Positions 13,671 to 26,159 of a stretch of 64,000 nt of DNA are shown here, in pieces (the first letter of the stretch is position 1; each line of letters opens with the position of its first letter). Made by a program: the position numbers and the translations under genes. Under the pieces are notes generated by a model. That model was given only the letters and a program-made list of their open reading frames with translations, searched no databases and had not been told where the DNA came from. The stretch comes from Ceratodon purpureus. Lineage: Eukaryota; Streptophyta; Bryopsida; Pseudoditrichales; Ditrichaceae. The stretch covers positions 87,273,026 to 87,337,025 of the forward strand of contig CM026426.1 in assembly GCA_014871385.1 (NCBI GenBank), read 5' to 3'.

Positions 13671-15583
13671 TGTTAGGCTAGGTTGTCACAATGGAGATGC
13701 GAGATCAAGGAAGACTAGGAAGATCAAAGGGAGGCAGGGGGGTCAGCTAAGGTACGTGGTATGGTTCTGCTTGCTCTTACACAAGAGTGACCCTGTAATT
13801 AGAGGGGTCTTAGTTAGAGGCTTGTCCGTGTGACCTAGAAGTCATGTCGGTTAGTAGACTAGCGATTGTAGAGTTAGGTGGCCGATATCTCCTAGGAGAA
13901 GATCCTCAACTGGGAAACCCAAGACTTCTACGAGAGACAACACAAAGGGAAGACTGGACGTGATGTGGTGCTACAAGGACTGAAGAACGGATCATGCAAA
14001 GATTTAGAGAAACGAAGAATTTTGAGCGTAGAAGAAGATCAGGGGGTAGAAGATGGTAGCCATGGATTCCAAGAGTATAAATAGAGAAGCAGAGTTGCCA
14101 TTAGAATGGCCAACTTTTGTATTAAAAATATGAGGTTCAGGAGTGCAGCCCGTGGGGTTAAGTCCAACCTTTGTACAAAATTTCAAGATAGTGATAACTA
14201 CTATTTGCAGTACTATTATACTATACTACGGTACGTATTTCCTTGCTAACTATTGGTAGTGCCGTCGCTAGCATGCTTCTTGGTGATCGTGGCCGCAACT
14301 GGTAGTCCCAAGCCAATGTGGTACCCTGCCAGGTAACATTTTGCCCTCCGTTGGAGTGTGCAATTTGTCCTTGGATTGCTTGTCAGCCACGAGTACGTCG
14401 ATGAGCCAGTCTTCTGTCGAGTTAGGTCTCCTCGCGTGGCGCCTGCATTTGACGTCGGGGGGGATCTTGGCCATAATAGAATGTTGCGATGGGTGCAGCA
14501 ACAACCCTATGTATCAAGTTGTGCTTCGAACTCCACGTGATGGCGTGTTGGTACATGTCGTAAATTATCTTACCCAGTAGCTTGTTGCAGGCTCGGCACT
14601 ATACGCGATTAGATTCAGGGTTGCTATAGATGCGACTAAGTCAGCGATATTAGTGAAATAAGTTTGAACTTTGCTAATTACTACTTCTGGCTCCTCCTCT
14701 GCTTCACTCTCATCGCTTGCCTGTACTTCTAGGTTATTTTCTTCCTCAATCTTTCTTAGTGCTTCTTTATGAATTTTAAAAATTTAGGGCAAAATAGAAC
14801 TGTGGGCTGGCTTGAAGAAGCTTGGAAGGGTTGTGGCTCATGAGGAAACGGTTGGGGTATTACTCATCCAAGAGATCGACACCATGGCGAACAAGGAGTT
14901 AGGCAAATCTATACCGTGGCAGACAAGGAGTTGGGGAATCATCACCGTGACAAATAGGGAGTTGGAAGCACCGTAACTCGAGACGTCATAGCTCAAAATA
15001 GTAGTTTAGCATAGTATAAGTTCCAGCGTTAGAGCAATAGCAAGGGTCTCTAATTATCCACAGCCTCCAAGCTAGTATTATAGGACCAAGCTCACCACAG
15101 AGATCTCTGGGTCATTACCTCTAAGACTGTTATTCTACACCACTGTTCGGGCCCTCAGTCCTCTATGTCACCGCAATTTTTTTGAATATACTTCTTTTTT
15201 CACCTTGCATCTCTGTCTACACTATACTGTTGCGTTGTGTGAATTTGAAAGCCCTCATTTGACTCGCTCTAATCTCTTCTAATCTCTTGTGATTGCTTGG
15301 CAACTTCCTCCTTGGCACACTTGGAATTCCTAGGTAGTCTCGGCTGCGGGAAGGCTTCAAGGAGTCGGGTAGCGTAACCTCCACCCTACCATTGGCCTTG
15401 GCAGTTCTAGGGTCAGCAATTAGCACCACTCAAACATAGCAGTACACCTGCCAATCACTATACTCCTCCTACTCAAGTAACCGGTTACTACCTAACCTCC
15501 CTTTAGTTCCCTGCTCTGATCTGAACCTCTACATTGTGAACCTTGACGTGATCTCAGACCTTTATTGGTAACCATTTCTAACA
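13671..15583 (+). repeat. 5' LTR (about 1.9 kb)
   Basis: It begins TGTTAGGCTAGG and ends CATTTCTAACA, giving TGTTAG/CTAACA inverted ends. A TATA box (TATAAATA, 14076-14083) lies at a plausible promoter position. No second copy is present in the window, so the boundaries rest on the TG...CA ends and the adjacent PBS. Confidence 0.6.
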
Positions 15584-15586
15584 TTT

Positions 15587-15604
15587 TGGCGACCATTTTG
15601 GGGA
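15587..15604 (+). other. Primer binding site
   Basis: TGGCGACCATTTTGGGGA begins three bases after the LTR end. It resembles the TGGCGCC...GGGGA type of primer site found in some plant gypsy elements. The tRNA match is imperfect and not verified. Confidence 0.5.
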
Positions 15605-15667
15605 TGAAAAGTTGAGATCGACGACAAATTTCCACGACCAGAGGCATTACCTCCCAAGCTTGTCACC

Positions 15668-16523
15668 ATGCGTCAATGGAAGGTACCGCTCGAGAGAAAC
15701 AATGAAGCCAAAGACACCATACAGCAAGACGATCCTCACCCCACTAAAGAACTCCTACAATTCTTGAAAGATGGGATGACGATCTTGGCTGCCAAGAACG
15801 AAGCCACAAATGCCAAACTCGAGATGTTGAGCATTCAGTACCAAAATCTCCATGGCATAGCAACAAATGAGGCCGTCCATGCTACACCACAGATTTGGAA
15901 GCACCATTGGAACCTCTCCAATCCACGACCCTTCCAAGAGAAAATTGCATCGCTGCTACGACTCTGAGCGGGGGCGACCTTGAGCAAACTACCAAGTTTC
16001 CAAAAATCCCTTACCCTGTCTTTGATGAGTCATGAGACCCAGACTGGCATATCCTCTGATTCAAGGTCATTGCCCGCACTAAAGGCATCCTTAGTTCCTT
16101 GGATTTATAAAATATTTTGGAACCACACTCCAAGGAATCCATATCAACTGGTATATAGATTTTGAAACTGAGCATCCACCTGCCAACTAGGACGAGGTGG
16201 GGCGGTTTTCTCAAAAAATTCAGGAAGTTAAAAACTAGTTCTGAGATACTTTGTGCCTTGGGCAACATCACCCAAGACAGAAACGAACATGTAGACAAGT
16301 TTTACAACAGATTCAAACAATTGGCAGACAAGCTTAGCCAACGGCCTGAAGAGGAATATTTATGTGGATGGTTCTAAAAGGGGCTGCTACCATGGATTCA
16401 ACAGGGGATTGTTATCCGTGGCATCGAGACATTAAGAGATATTCTCACTGCAGCAAACGACATCAGCCGTGAACTTGGAGCGTTAAATCGCTTTTTGGCA
16501 CCATTTCTGCCGTTGCCGACCTT
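15668..16523 (+). pseudogene. Gag-like polyprotein remnant
   Basis: The recognisable part is the retrotransposon gag block at about 16250-16370 (LGNITQDRNEHVDKFYNRF then KQLADKLSQRPEEEY), which matches the usual gag pattern of a helical segment before a zinc knuckle. Coding-like sequence continues to the MITE junction. The gene is broken in several places. Function in a live element would be the virus-like particle core. Confidence 0.5.
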
Positions 16524-16654
16524 CATTAGGTGCAAAATGAGGTCTCCAATAGGCCCTCTAAGCGTGCACGTGAGAGGAAAAAAGCAGGGTGCCCGCGCAC
16601 TTTTGACGGGGCACCAAAGGTGCCAGCAACGCCGGAGCAGAGGGTTGAACTAAT

Positions 16655-17822
16655 TGTTCAGCGAGGATTTAAGGTAGTAGAATAGAGGGGCAGTAAATCT
16701 GTAGGAGAGCAGTAAAACTGCAGCTAGTGGGGGGGCAATAAACTGTTAAGTTACTGTCCCGCCCTGCAGTAACTCTGTTTAGATGAAAACTGCCTATTTT
16801 GGATGAAAATTGTTGGATGGATGAAATCTAGGGGTTGGATGAAGTCTGGTGATTGGATGAAAACTATTGGCAGTTAGGGTTTTGGAGGTGGCGGCTAGGG
16901 TTTTGGATAGGGTTGTGGGAGTGGGGGCTGCGAAGCTCATTCTCTCTCTCTCTCGCACTCAGTTTAGAGCTCTCAGATGGTAGTGTGCGTGTAGAACAGG
17001 TTGCATGATGGCTTTGGAGGCGCTGTTAGAGCAATTTTCAGGACCCTGGGGGGCCAGACAGTGATAGTAGTAGGGAGCAGAATGATGTATGGATTTACAG
17101 TGAGTAATGGAAAGGCATTACGTGCAAAATGGGGTTTGGAAAAGGCCGTGTAAGCCTGCCCTTTGTAGGTGAACCCCCTGCCCCCCGCTGGCAGCAGATG
17201 CCAGAATCGCTGCCCGTACGCACCTCGGTGGCGCGTCCTGAACAAAGGTCCTCGGAATATGCGAGCTGACATGATCAGGTCGGCTCGGAGTTTGGTCCAA
17301 AGTGGGCACATGCTGTCAGCCCGCCACTGTAGCAACGCCCTCCACACGCCTCGCGAGGAGGTCATTGGTTCAAGCCCCCGTGGCGGTTGCTGGCACCACG
17401 GTGGCACAGCCAGTGCCATGTCAAAAAGTACGCGGGCAGCGGCCATTTTTTTCTCTCACGTGCCGCTTACACGGCCTTTTCTAGACCTGTTTTTGCACGT
17501 AATGAATTGATTACATTTAGGTGTAAATGTCTGAAGTTGCAGTTATGAGGGTTTGAAGGACCAGGTTAGTAAATTCGCCTGGTGGGTCCAGTAGATCACG
17601 TGTTTAAATGAGTGAATATTGTAGACCAGACCAAGGAGAGTAGGAAAATGTATAAGATCTAGGAAAATACCACCAAGATTTTATTAGATCTAAGTTGGCA
17701 GTTTCAGATCTAGGACTAGGATTTAGAGGAGTTTCAGGGGCAGTATAGAATTTTTCGCAAGATTTAAGAGAGTTATAGGACAGTATTTATTTTTGAAGAA
17801 GTAAGGAAAAACTCCTTTCACA
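16655..17822 (+). repeat. Solo LTR inserted in the outer MITE
   Basis: It begins TGTTCAGCGAGG and ends CTCCTTTCACA, with flanking five-base repeats CTAAT and CCAAT (one difference), as expected of an LTR integration. Internal modules (AGCAGTAA words, repeated GGATGAAA, CT-rich box) match the LTR at 2119-2712. A MITE (17116-17504) sits inside it and accounts for its larger size. Confidence 0.7.
17116..17504. mobile_element. Inner MITE, inserted in the solo LTR
   Basis: It is 389 bp with terminal inverted repeats of about 38 bp. The left end starts CATTACGTGCAAAATGGGG and includes GGAAAAGGCCGTGTAAGC; the right end mirrors this. No coding capacity is seen. It belongs to the same family as the outer MITE, so members of this family moved both before and after the LTR insertion. 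No clear target duplication is visible. Confidence 0.75.
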
Positions 17823-18177
17823 CCAATGACCTTCGCGAAGGGCGTATGTCGGGCGTTGCTATAGTGGCACGCTGACAGCAACCTGACTCACTTGGGACCA
17901 AACCCCGAGCCGACCAGCTGATGTCAGTTGGGATATTTGTCATTGTAATAATGACGCGAGTTACACTTTAGCATATTCTGAATACTTAACCAATCAACCT
18001 CGGCGCTGTCAGGGCCACCGAGGACCCTTCTTAACTATGCGGGCAGCGATTATGGCATCTACTGCCAGCGGCAGAGGGGCTTTTGGGCAGGGGGTTCACC
18101 TAACTTGGGCAGGCTTAGAAGCCCTTTTGGAGACCTTATTTTGCACGTAATGGCGGCTCAAAAATCGCCAAGCATTC

Positions 18178-19770
18178 ATGGTCTGCGTTACCTATGGCAA
18201 AATCCATAGCGGGCGTTGCTGGTTTGCTCCAATCAGCTCTCGCCCAGACAATGGCCGGCAACCACTAACCACCACAACCGCCATGTATACCGAGGAAGTC
18301 AACATGGACGCCTTTCAACCAGGACGAAACGACACTTGTTGGCAATTTTCAATGTATGCAAAATGTTACACTAAGCCAACATATTATTTTGAACACAATG
18401 TTACCCAAAATGGGGTAAAATTGGCTCTAAACTTACACCCTGCCCTAAAATGCTGTTGTGATTGCAATTTTATACAACCATAGTACATTTTCACCAATAG
18501 GTTTTCATGGGAACGAACTTGAAGTGGTTTATTTTGGAGGGTATGTGATGACAAATTGATTGCTTTTCGTAGGAATACTAATACCACATGGTACTACACC
18601 GCGGTAGGGTTGGTGATTTAGAAGGTCATGTAGGCTATTCCAAAGGACAAGGCAATGAAAAAAGTGGTGAGGTCACACCTAGAAACTATTGTGAAGTGGT
18701 GCGTGGAGCTGCTGGAACTGCCGTTGGCTTGGAAGGACAACCAATTCATTCGGGAGTTGGTTAAGACGGAGGACTAGTCGCACGGTAGTATGCACGTCCA
18801 TTCAAATAAGTAGAGAGTAAACAACTGGAAGACCACCTACAGCTTCCAAAGAAGACAAATTACAATTGCAAGATGGAGAGATGGACCTTGGGAAGGAGAT
18901 TTTGTTTGGGTGGAAGATCTCAAGGAAGGATTCAACCTAAAAGGATCTCTAGGATTTGGAAGCCAAGTTGGTAACAAGGTTTTTGAACCATATTTACCAC
19001 CAAAAATAGCCTTGCCGGTTTGTGGCCAAGTAGGCGTTTACCTTAGTCGGAGCAATGAGGGAGAAGATCACAGTCAACTAGACAACCTTCATCGACAAAT
19101 TTGTGGACCGGAAGGCCAAAGATATCCGAAAGGTAAAGAAGTCCGGAACCCTTCTTCTGTCCTACCTTCTTCATTTGTCTCTCGGAAAAGAACTTCTGAA
19201 AGAATTGGATATGAAGATGTATGAGGAAAAGTAAATGACCCAAAAGTTCAAAAGGTTGTAGGATGATTGCTCCGTCAACAAGGACGAAGAGTTTCGTATG
19301 TCATCGTGTCCATGATCAGTCCTTTATTTGAAGAAATGAGCGCGTCAAAACAACTTCGGGCCAGAATAACCTCGGACAAAAAGACATCGAACGAGGACGG
19401 AACATGTCCCAACTTTGGATAAGTTCTTGGTAATGACTAAAGATGTTATGGTAAATTATTTGGAGTTGACAAAGCACATAGGACACCACTTGGCGTTTTC
19501 TCAAACGAAAAACAATGGATTACATGATGGTCACAAATCTTCTTAGAGAGACTAGAGCATTGAACCGTGAAAAGGCAATGGAGTGGCTCCGGAAGCTCAA
19601 GCAGATAGAGGCTCAAGTAAAGGCTCAGGATTTGGATCAAAAGAACCTAATTTGGAAAATCACAGGTGATCGGTCGGGACTGCAGGCATGTGAGCATCAT
19701 CACGTGCACGCAAGACAAACACGAGTTCTTCCTTCTTCATGGCGATCACAAATTTTGGGAATGAAGTAAC
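18178..19770 (+). pseudogene. Coding remnants of an unrecognised protein
   Basis: Protein-like stretches appear at 18178-18483, 18600-18780 (KWCVELLELPLAWKDNQFIR), 18850-19224 (DFVWVEDLKEGFNLKGSLGF, then PKIALPVCGQVGVYLS) and 19515-19770. The last is Lys/Glu-rich and probably coiled coil. Composition and order suggest one decayed gene. I do not recognise the family. It may be a transposon-associated ORF, given its neighbours. Frames change several times. Confidence 0.35.
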
Positions 19771-20244
19771 ATCATACATTTGAAAATCTAATTAGTTTTC
19801 ACTATTGTCTTTTGTGTCCACTTCTTCTATAATATGACCATATATGATATCAAGTACTATAAGATTCACATTTGAAATTCCAAAGAATGCTTCTAAGTTG
19901 GTTTCTGTTCTTTACAAATGTAGAAATGCTATCCTTTATTTTGTGGGATTAAGCATGAATAATTTTTATATTGAAATTAGACAAGATCTCAATTTATTAA
20001 ATATTAGATAGTAATTGTTTATTTCCCAAGAATATTTATTGATATCCAACCTTTCTAAATCATGTTTGCTAACAATGTTCATTTTGACATCACATTAATA
20101 TATTTGAAATTTAACCTTCTTCATTTTGATAGCCCACATACATGTATCATCTCTTGGTTTTTATATTTATGCTAAACTTACAATTGATATTTTCTTGTTT
20201 TTGAATATTGTAACTTCTTTTGTCATCTTCCTTATTCCTTGATT
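19771..20244. other. AT-rich 3' flank of the SPAG1-like gene
   Basis: No further exon can be placed with confidence. If the gene ends at 20245 this stretch holds its 3' untranslated region. Confidence 0.3.
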
Positions 20245-23200
20245 TTACAAATTATTGATTATAGAATCATCAACTGCTTGGATTTTCATTCGCATACAAG
20301 TATTTGATAGGATAGAAGAATTAGACATATTTTGCAGCATAATACTTTCTTCTTTTCCTCCTTGTAGCATAATCGCATGCTTTTTACCTTCTTCAAATAA
20401 AAATTCAGATTCTTGTTTACTTTTGAGACTTTCAAGCTTATGTTTTGTACGGTGAATTAGTTGTAGCGCATCTTGGTTTTGAGGATCAAATTCTAGTGCT
20501 TTGCAAAAATCTAACAAATGCAATGAATTTTATCATATGACTTTCTCTATTAATTTTTGACTGGATTTTTTTTTAAAATATTATTTTTTACTCATATGCT
20601 TTTTACATAAACCCTTCTCATCAAAATGGTTGTGAAGGTTTTGAAGCTTGAGAATAATAATTATAAACGTCACATTATCATAGTAAATGCTTAATTTTAT
20701 CAATGATTAAAAGACACTACATCACACTTAATAAATTATACTATTTAAAGGTGTTTAAATGTTTATACTTAATTGATGTTGAATCAGCCATACCTATCAT
20801 GGCTTCTTGATAATGTTGCAATTTGAAATTAGCTAAACCTCTTCGTATATAAGCCTAAGTGTAAGTTCTATTTATTGAAAAATTACAATTATATAAAATA
20901 TATTTCAAGGTTTAGAATATTTTTTAATAACAATTTTGAATTTGAATACACATGTTCTAGAATATGCATTAGACTATTGGCCACTGCCAACCATTGATGC
21001 ATATGGCTCCAAAGCATAATCATTCTATGACTTATTATAATAATATTAACTAAACAAAATAAAATAAAACAAATCTTATACATCACTATATTACACTATT
21101 TTCTCAAATACACAATCATTTTCAAAAATTCAAAAAATTCAAAATAAAATTAAAAATCACCCACTTTACCAAAGCATTCTGCAACAACAAAGTAGTAATA
21201 GTTTTCAAATAACACACTAAAATAGCATAACTTTAATACTCTTAGAGGAAAATATCTCTTATTTGAAGATATTCTATGACTAAGAAAAAACATGAATGCA
21301 CATTAGAGTCCAAGAATCATGAAAATTTACAAAAAGTTGAATGAAACCCACTTAATAGGCCAAATTTATCTTGCATTGAATTTATTAGTTTTAGAGTCAA
21401 ATTTTACATTTTAAATAAGATTGAAAACCAAGATAAGCACTTGTAAGTTCATTTCTATAAGGCATTGTAAGACATTACACCAAAAAAAACTCATACATTT
21501 ACATGATAGAAATATTTGTGCAATATCAATGAAGTTATATATTCCAAGCAATTTATGTTCTTGGAAAAGAATAAAATTTGATGTTCTACTTTTTATGATG
21601 TATATATTTCTAAGATTTCAAAAAATTGATTCATAATTGATTCATGATCTTCATAAGGAAATTATGAATACATGGTGTGAAGATATAAATAAAAATAAAA
21701 AAATAAAAAAAATAAAAAAAACATGTAAGAAGTTGATTTGATTAGAAGAAACAATGAAAGTAATTGAAGAATATCAAATGACATACAATTAACCTTGAAG
21801 TTGGAAAAATGGTTGCACATTTTAAATAAATACATAAATAAGGTTCTTAAAGGATTCAGTTTGTGAGTGACGCACAACACTATTTTTCAAAAATGTATGT
21901 AAATATATATAAAAATTTAATTATAAGTATTATAATAATATGTTTAAAATAATTAGATTCAACGATATTTTACGTCCATCACTTTGCCAATTGGCATTTG
22001 TAACTTACTTTCATATAATTTCTATCGAGCTCAAGAGCTGTACAACAATCTTTAATAGCATTTTCCCACTTCTTCATCTGACACCAATATAACGTAATGT
22101 TAATTTTAAACAGTTATAATTTAAAATAATTCATTCTGCAATTTCTAAATTTTTTAAATTTTTATGTTTTGATTATATTTTGTATCTGAAAATACACTAA
22201 ACAATCATCTGAACTTATATTTTGTAGTTTTTTTTACATGGCATTAAAAAGAAGAAACTGGTTTGAGTTAGTAGAACTGAAGCTGACATAAAATTAATTC
22301 GCAAATTACTTTAATATTTGATGCTGCACGATTTCCAAATGCAAGAGGTGATCTTGGAAAAAGTTCAATTGCCAAGTTGTAAGTAGCAATACTTGCATTG
22401 TATTCTTTAGCCTGTTGATTCGGTACAAAAGATAGGTTGTTATATTGGGACTGAAATTTAATGTAATATAAGTCTAATTACATTGCTGAGATGTTGGATA
22501 AAATGACAGGAAACACGTTTTAAGTAATTACAAGTATTATGATTACAGAACTGTGCAATACGTTTTTTTTAGACTTTCACTGTATTATTTAGTAAACTAG
22601 TATGTATCTTGTGAACCTTGAAAAGATCATTGCCTTTTTCACGTTCACGTTCAGCAAACCATTTTCTTTCAACAATAGATTTTGCTTTTCTAAGCAACAA
22701 GAAATTATATTGTTAACTAAATTTAAAAAGAATAGATAGTATTATTGTTGAAAATCTATGTTGTTTCTTCCATTTATTATAAAACAAGTTTTTCACTTTT
22801 ATTCATAATGGATATTTTGATAATAGTACTTACTTTATTTTCTACATCTATATCTATATTTATCATATTTTTCTACAACTACACAAATTTTGGTTAAAAC
22901 TATCATACATCTAGTAGATCATTCAAATGATACATTTCTTTTTTTAAACTAAAGCAATAAATACATCAAATCGATATTTGTATTTCTTATTTAAAAAAAA
23001 TCTTAATTGAATTGGTATCATAATTTCTTGCCAAATCACATTTGATGTAGTAACTTTTGCACATTGTACTTCCTATTTGTTTACTTTAAACTATATTACA
23101 TGTAGAAAAGTTTGGTGACTTTTCAACTAGTGTCCTTATTAAACATCAAATTACTTTGAATTAGTCTACATCTCTAGACTGATTCTAAACACCCAAACCT

Positions 23201-25960
23201 ATTCCAAACATACATCAACTTTTTCATTTGAAAATTGAGAGAAACAGCAACGACATTTTAACCTCGCTGTCCTAAACACACTAATGTAACTGGTCTAATA
23301 AGTGGATTATAGAGTTAAAAATAATGATAACTTCTTAATGATTACGATTTTAATATTAAGTTTCTGCTTAAAAAATTAATTAAATAAGAGAAAATCTTTA
23401 ATGAGTGGTTTGCATATTGGAACTATATCGTAAAACCAAATAGATGAGAATCCCAGAATTACCACTTGGAAATCTGAATTCTTTTATGACTTACTAAGGT
23501 AGTGGTACTGAAAACCAATCAGTACCAATAACCAATCAGTAGGGGCAATCACCTAAAAGTTAGATTCTAGCTTTCAACTCCAAAACTTAATGTACAAGGA
23601 AGCTCGATATTATTTTGGAAACTCCTACGATTTTATATTCAAAATTTCAGAACTAATTCAAAAAGAGTTCAAAAATTATGATTCCATAATCACCGGCCTC
23701 CCACAAACTATGCAGATGCCTCGAAAAATATACCCTTCACCACTCCATAATATACTTGCCAAATCTGAAATTTGATTGGTTTTCAGTACCACTACCTTAA
23801 ATAATCAATGCTAAGACTACGATTTGCCATAAGTAATTGTTTTAATATAAGTTCATTCATAATTTATAGAAGTGTACATATATGATGACGGTTAATCTTA
23901 TGTTTTCAATGCAAACAAATATTATTATAGATTTTACCCTATATGCATTGGTTTCTTTTCAAAATTTTCTGAAATATTGAAAAGTTTATATGGACAGAAC
24001 ATGTTCTCATTTTTAGATTTTTGTGTTGTATTTTCTTCAACTTCAATTTCCTATAAATACGTTTTTGAAAAACAATGTTATAGTCAAATACTTCTAGAAT
24101 TAAATAACCATTAACTATATACATATGAATCTTCTACTTATGACATAATTATATAAAAGACACTGATATTCAAATTTTTATGGATAAGTTATTAATAATA
24201 TGCCTTGTTAATATTTGCACCATGGTGTCTCCATTCTTCAAACAAAACGTGTCGGTTGAAAAGACTATTTTTTCCCTCCAACTTAGTTTTGGTAAATTCT
24301 ATCATTTTCAAATTGTTGATTGTTAGTGACACTTTATGTTGTGGCCTTAATAATGACTCCAATATGAAGGAATAAGTTTCTATAAGGTCACAATAGTCAT
24401 TCATATATTGAATCGTAAGATACGCATTAATATTTTGAAGATTGCATTTAATTTTATTGGAATATATATATTCATTCATTCATTCATTCATTGAATCATT
24501 CATTGCTTGCTTGCATGCACTCTACCTTCTTGTTCACATTCATTCATTTTAACTAAATCATTATCAGCTTGTTTTATAAAATCCTGTATCAGGTGTTTTT
24601 ACAAATGATGTCTCATTAATATGCAAGAGACTTTCAACTCTAAACATACTCTAATATGCATTAAGATTTTTATTTTATAATAGGAATGACTATATAATAG
24701 AAAATTAGACTTCCAGATGATATTAATGTTTCAAGCATGTGAGAATCTTTCACTGGTATAATTTAAAGGTTGCAAGTTCTATATAAAACCATTTAAGATC
24801 ATCTACATTCTTTGAAATACCAATGATAAAGTTTGAATAAATAAATAAATATATGAGAACTAAAACTAAATACATGATTATTTAATTTCTGAATATAAAG
24901 AATTCTAACAAAATGTGTTTCACAAGTGTAGTAGAAAAAAAGGACGATGTTACACATAAAAATTATTCTATTCTGTATAATTACATTAATCTTCAAAAAA
25001 ATTATTTATTTTGCATACAGTCGTAACTAATAACACTAGTTGGTTTTAAGTTCTTACACAAACTCGATCACATTTTTTGACTACATTCAAAAACATACAA
25101 CATAGTAAAATACAGAACATAACCTGCCAAGTATCAAAAGTTTTTAAAAATTCATCATTTACAGCGTCAAGATCGCTAAATCTGCAAACTTTATAGTTTC
25201 AGTCCTTGTGTACCACATAGAAAGGCATAAAATTTATAATTTGAAAATTTAAGTAAAGAATTTCTATATGAAACAACATGAATATTGTATAAAATCTTAT
25301 ACTTATATGATTTTTGTATTAGATTAATATTATTATCTCCTAAGAATTATTATTATCCAAATAAAACAATTCTTTGGAAATTGTTGAATTTTTCTTCATT
25401 CCAATTGATCCAATCATTCTTACTGCACATTTGCATTATGAGGACATATGTCTTTTCCACAAAGTTCAACGATCTTTTTTCTTGCCAATTGAGAAGTTTG
25501 CATAAATTCTTCTTCTCTATTATATATTCATGAAGATGTTAGATATGTTCTAAGCGTTGTATTCAATCTAATATTCATCAAATAAACATAAAAATACATG
25601 AATGAATTATGGTCGTGTCCATAGTATTACAATTTTCCACAAATAATGAATTGAAATTGAAATGGTGTTTATAACCAAATGTGAACTGAAAATACTTTTG
25701 TCTTGGCAAACCTCATATATTGCTCCAACCGTAACAGTTTTTTTATGTCAGTCATGTTTGAAATTCTTTCATACCTAAATATGTGAAAATTGAATTTATA
25801 CAATATTTTTCAAATTGTTTAATATATCACAGATATCTATATTTTTTTTTTTTTTATAAGTTACTACTTTTTATTTTTGTCAATATTATATCACATAACT
25901 ATAAAACATACACACACACATACATACATACATACATACATACATACATACATACATACA

Positions 25961-25994
<34 letters not shown>

Positions 25995-26159
25995 CATATA
26001 TACACACACACATACATATATAATGAAATATCTCAAAATATCATGAAAGTAATAATCATAATAGAATGATACATACGTAATACAATTAAACTCTTCAAGT
26101 TCTTCTTCAGACAGTTCCTTTCCAATTCCTTTTTTTGGGCGATATATATACAGAGCCAT
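20245..26159 (-). CDS. SPAG1: SPAG1-like TPR co-chaperone (dynein arm assembly), split gene
   Basis: Exons on the minus strand join in frame with GT-AG borders: 26159-26077, 25774-25712, 25516-25424, 25181-25124, 24583-24526, then (after one or more exons I could not fix, one candidate near 24320-24205) 22689-22617, 22411-22310, 22077-22009, 20854-20794 and 20510-20245. The N-terminal part (EELEEFN, then YERISNMTDIKKLLRLEQYM) parallels the start of animal SPAG1. The later exons encode three TPR units: REREKGNDLFKAKEYNASI, then SPLAFGNRAASNIKMKKWEN, then AYIRRGLANFKLQHYQEAMI and ALEFDPQNQDAL. SPAG1 (DNAAF13) is a cytoplasmic scaffold with HSP chaperones for axonemal dynein assembly. The call is by pattern; RPAP3 or TTC12 relatives are alternatives. 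The 3' end may extend further, since the stop at 20245 would give a protein with a single TPR cluster. Confidence 0.6.
23497..23797. mobile_element. TA-flanked MITE in a SPAG1-like gene intron
   Basis: It is 301 bp with perfect terminal inverted repeats of about 24 bp starting AGGTAGTGGTACTGAAAACC, and a TA dinucleotide on both sides. TA duplication points to the Tc1/mariner superfamily. It has no coding capacity. Its ends differ from those of the large Tc1-like element in this window. Confidence 0.85.
24471..24492. repeat. (ATTC)n microsatellite
   Basis: Five tandem copies of TTCA lie in an intron of the SPAG1-like gene. Confidence 0.9.
25909..26024. repeat. (CATA)n microsatellite in the first intron
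   Basis: A run of about 18 CATA units flanked by CA-rich and TATA-rich sequence lies in intron 1 of the SPAG1-like gene. Confidence 0.95.

Larger units (their letters stand above)
13671..16523 (+). mobile_element. Ty3/gypsy-like LTR retrotransposon fragment (5' LTR, PBS, gag)
   Basis: An LTR (13671-15583) is followed by a primer binding site and a gag-like coding region that runs to the MITE at 16524. No pol genes or second LTR are seen in the window. The element is a broken fossil with several interruptions in its gag. The gypsy assignment rests on the PBS type and the gag block. Confidence 0.6.
16524..18152. mobile_element. Outer MITE, split by a solo LTR
   Basis: The left end begins CATTAGGTGCAAAATGAGG and the right end is its inverted counterpart, ending GCACGTAATG. 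Inner sequence matches the second copy of the family at 17116-17504 across both halves. The halves (16524-16654 and 17823-18152) join to a unit of about 460 bp once the LTR is removed. Target duplication and superfamily are not clear. It sits next to the gag remnant. Confidence 0.7.

Noticed and set aside
17319-17385. tRNA-like fold in the inner MITE (7-bp acceptor-type stem CCGCCAC/GTGGCGG and a GGTTCAAGCCC box)
   Set aside because: The T-arm does not pair well and no convincing D-arm or anticodon loop exists, so it is more likely chance or a distant SINE-like relic.
26071-26159. Long minus-strand frame through the CATA microsatellite
   Set aside because: The frame after 26077 encodes only the simple repeat; a donor at 26076 and an in-phase next exon explain the start of the SPAG1-like gene.
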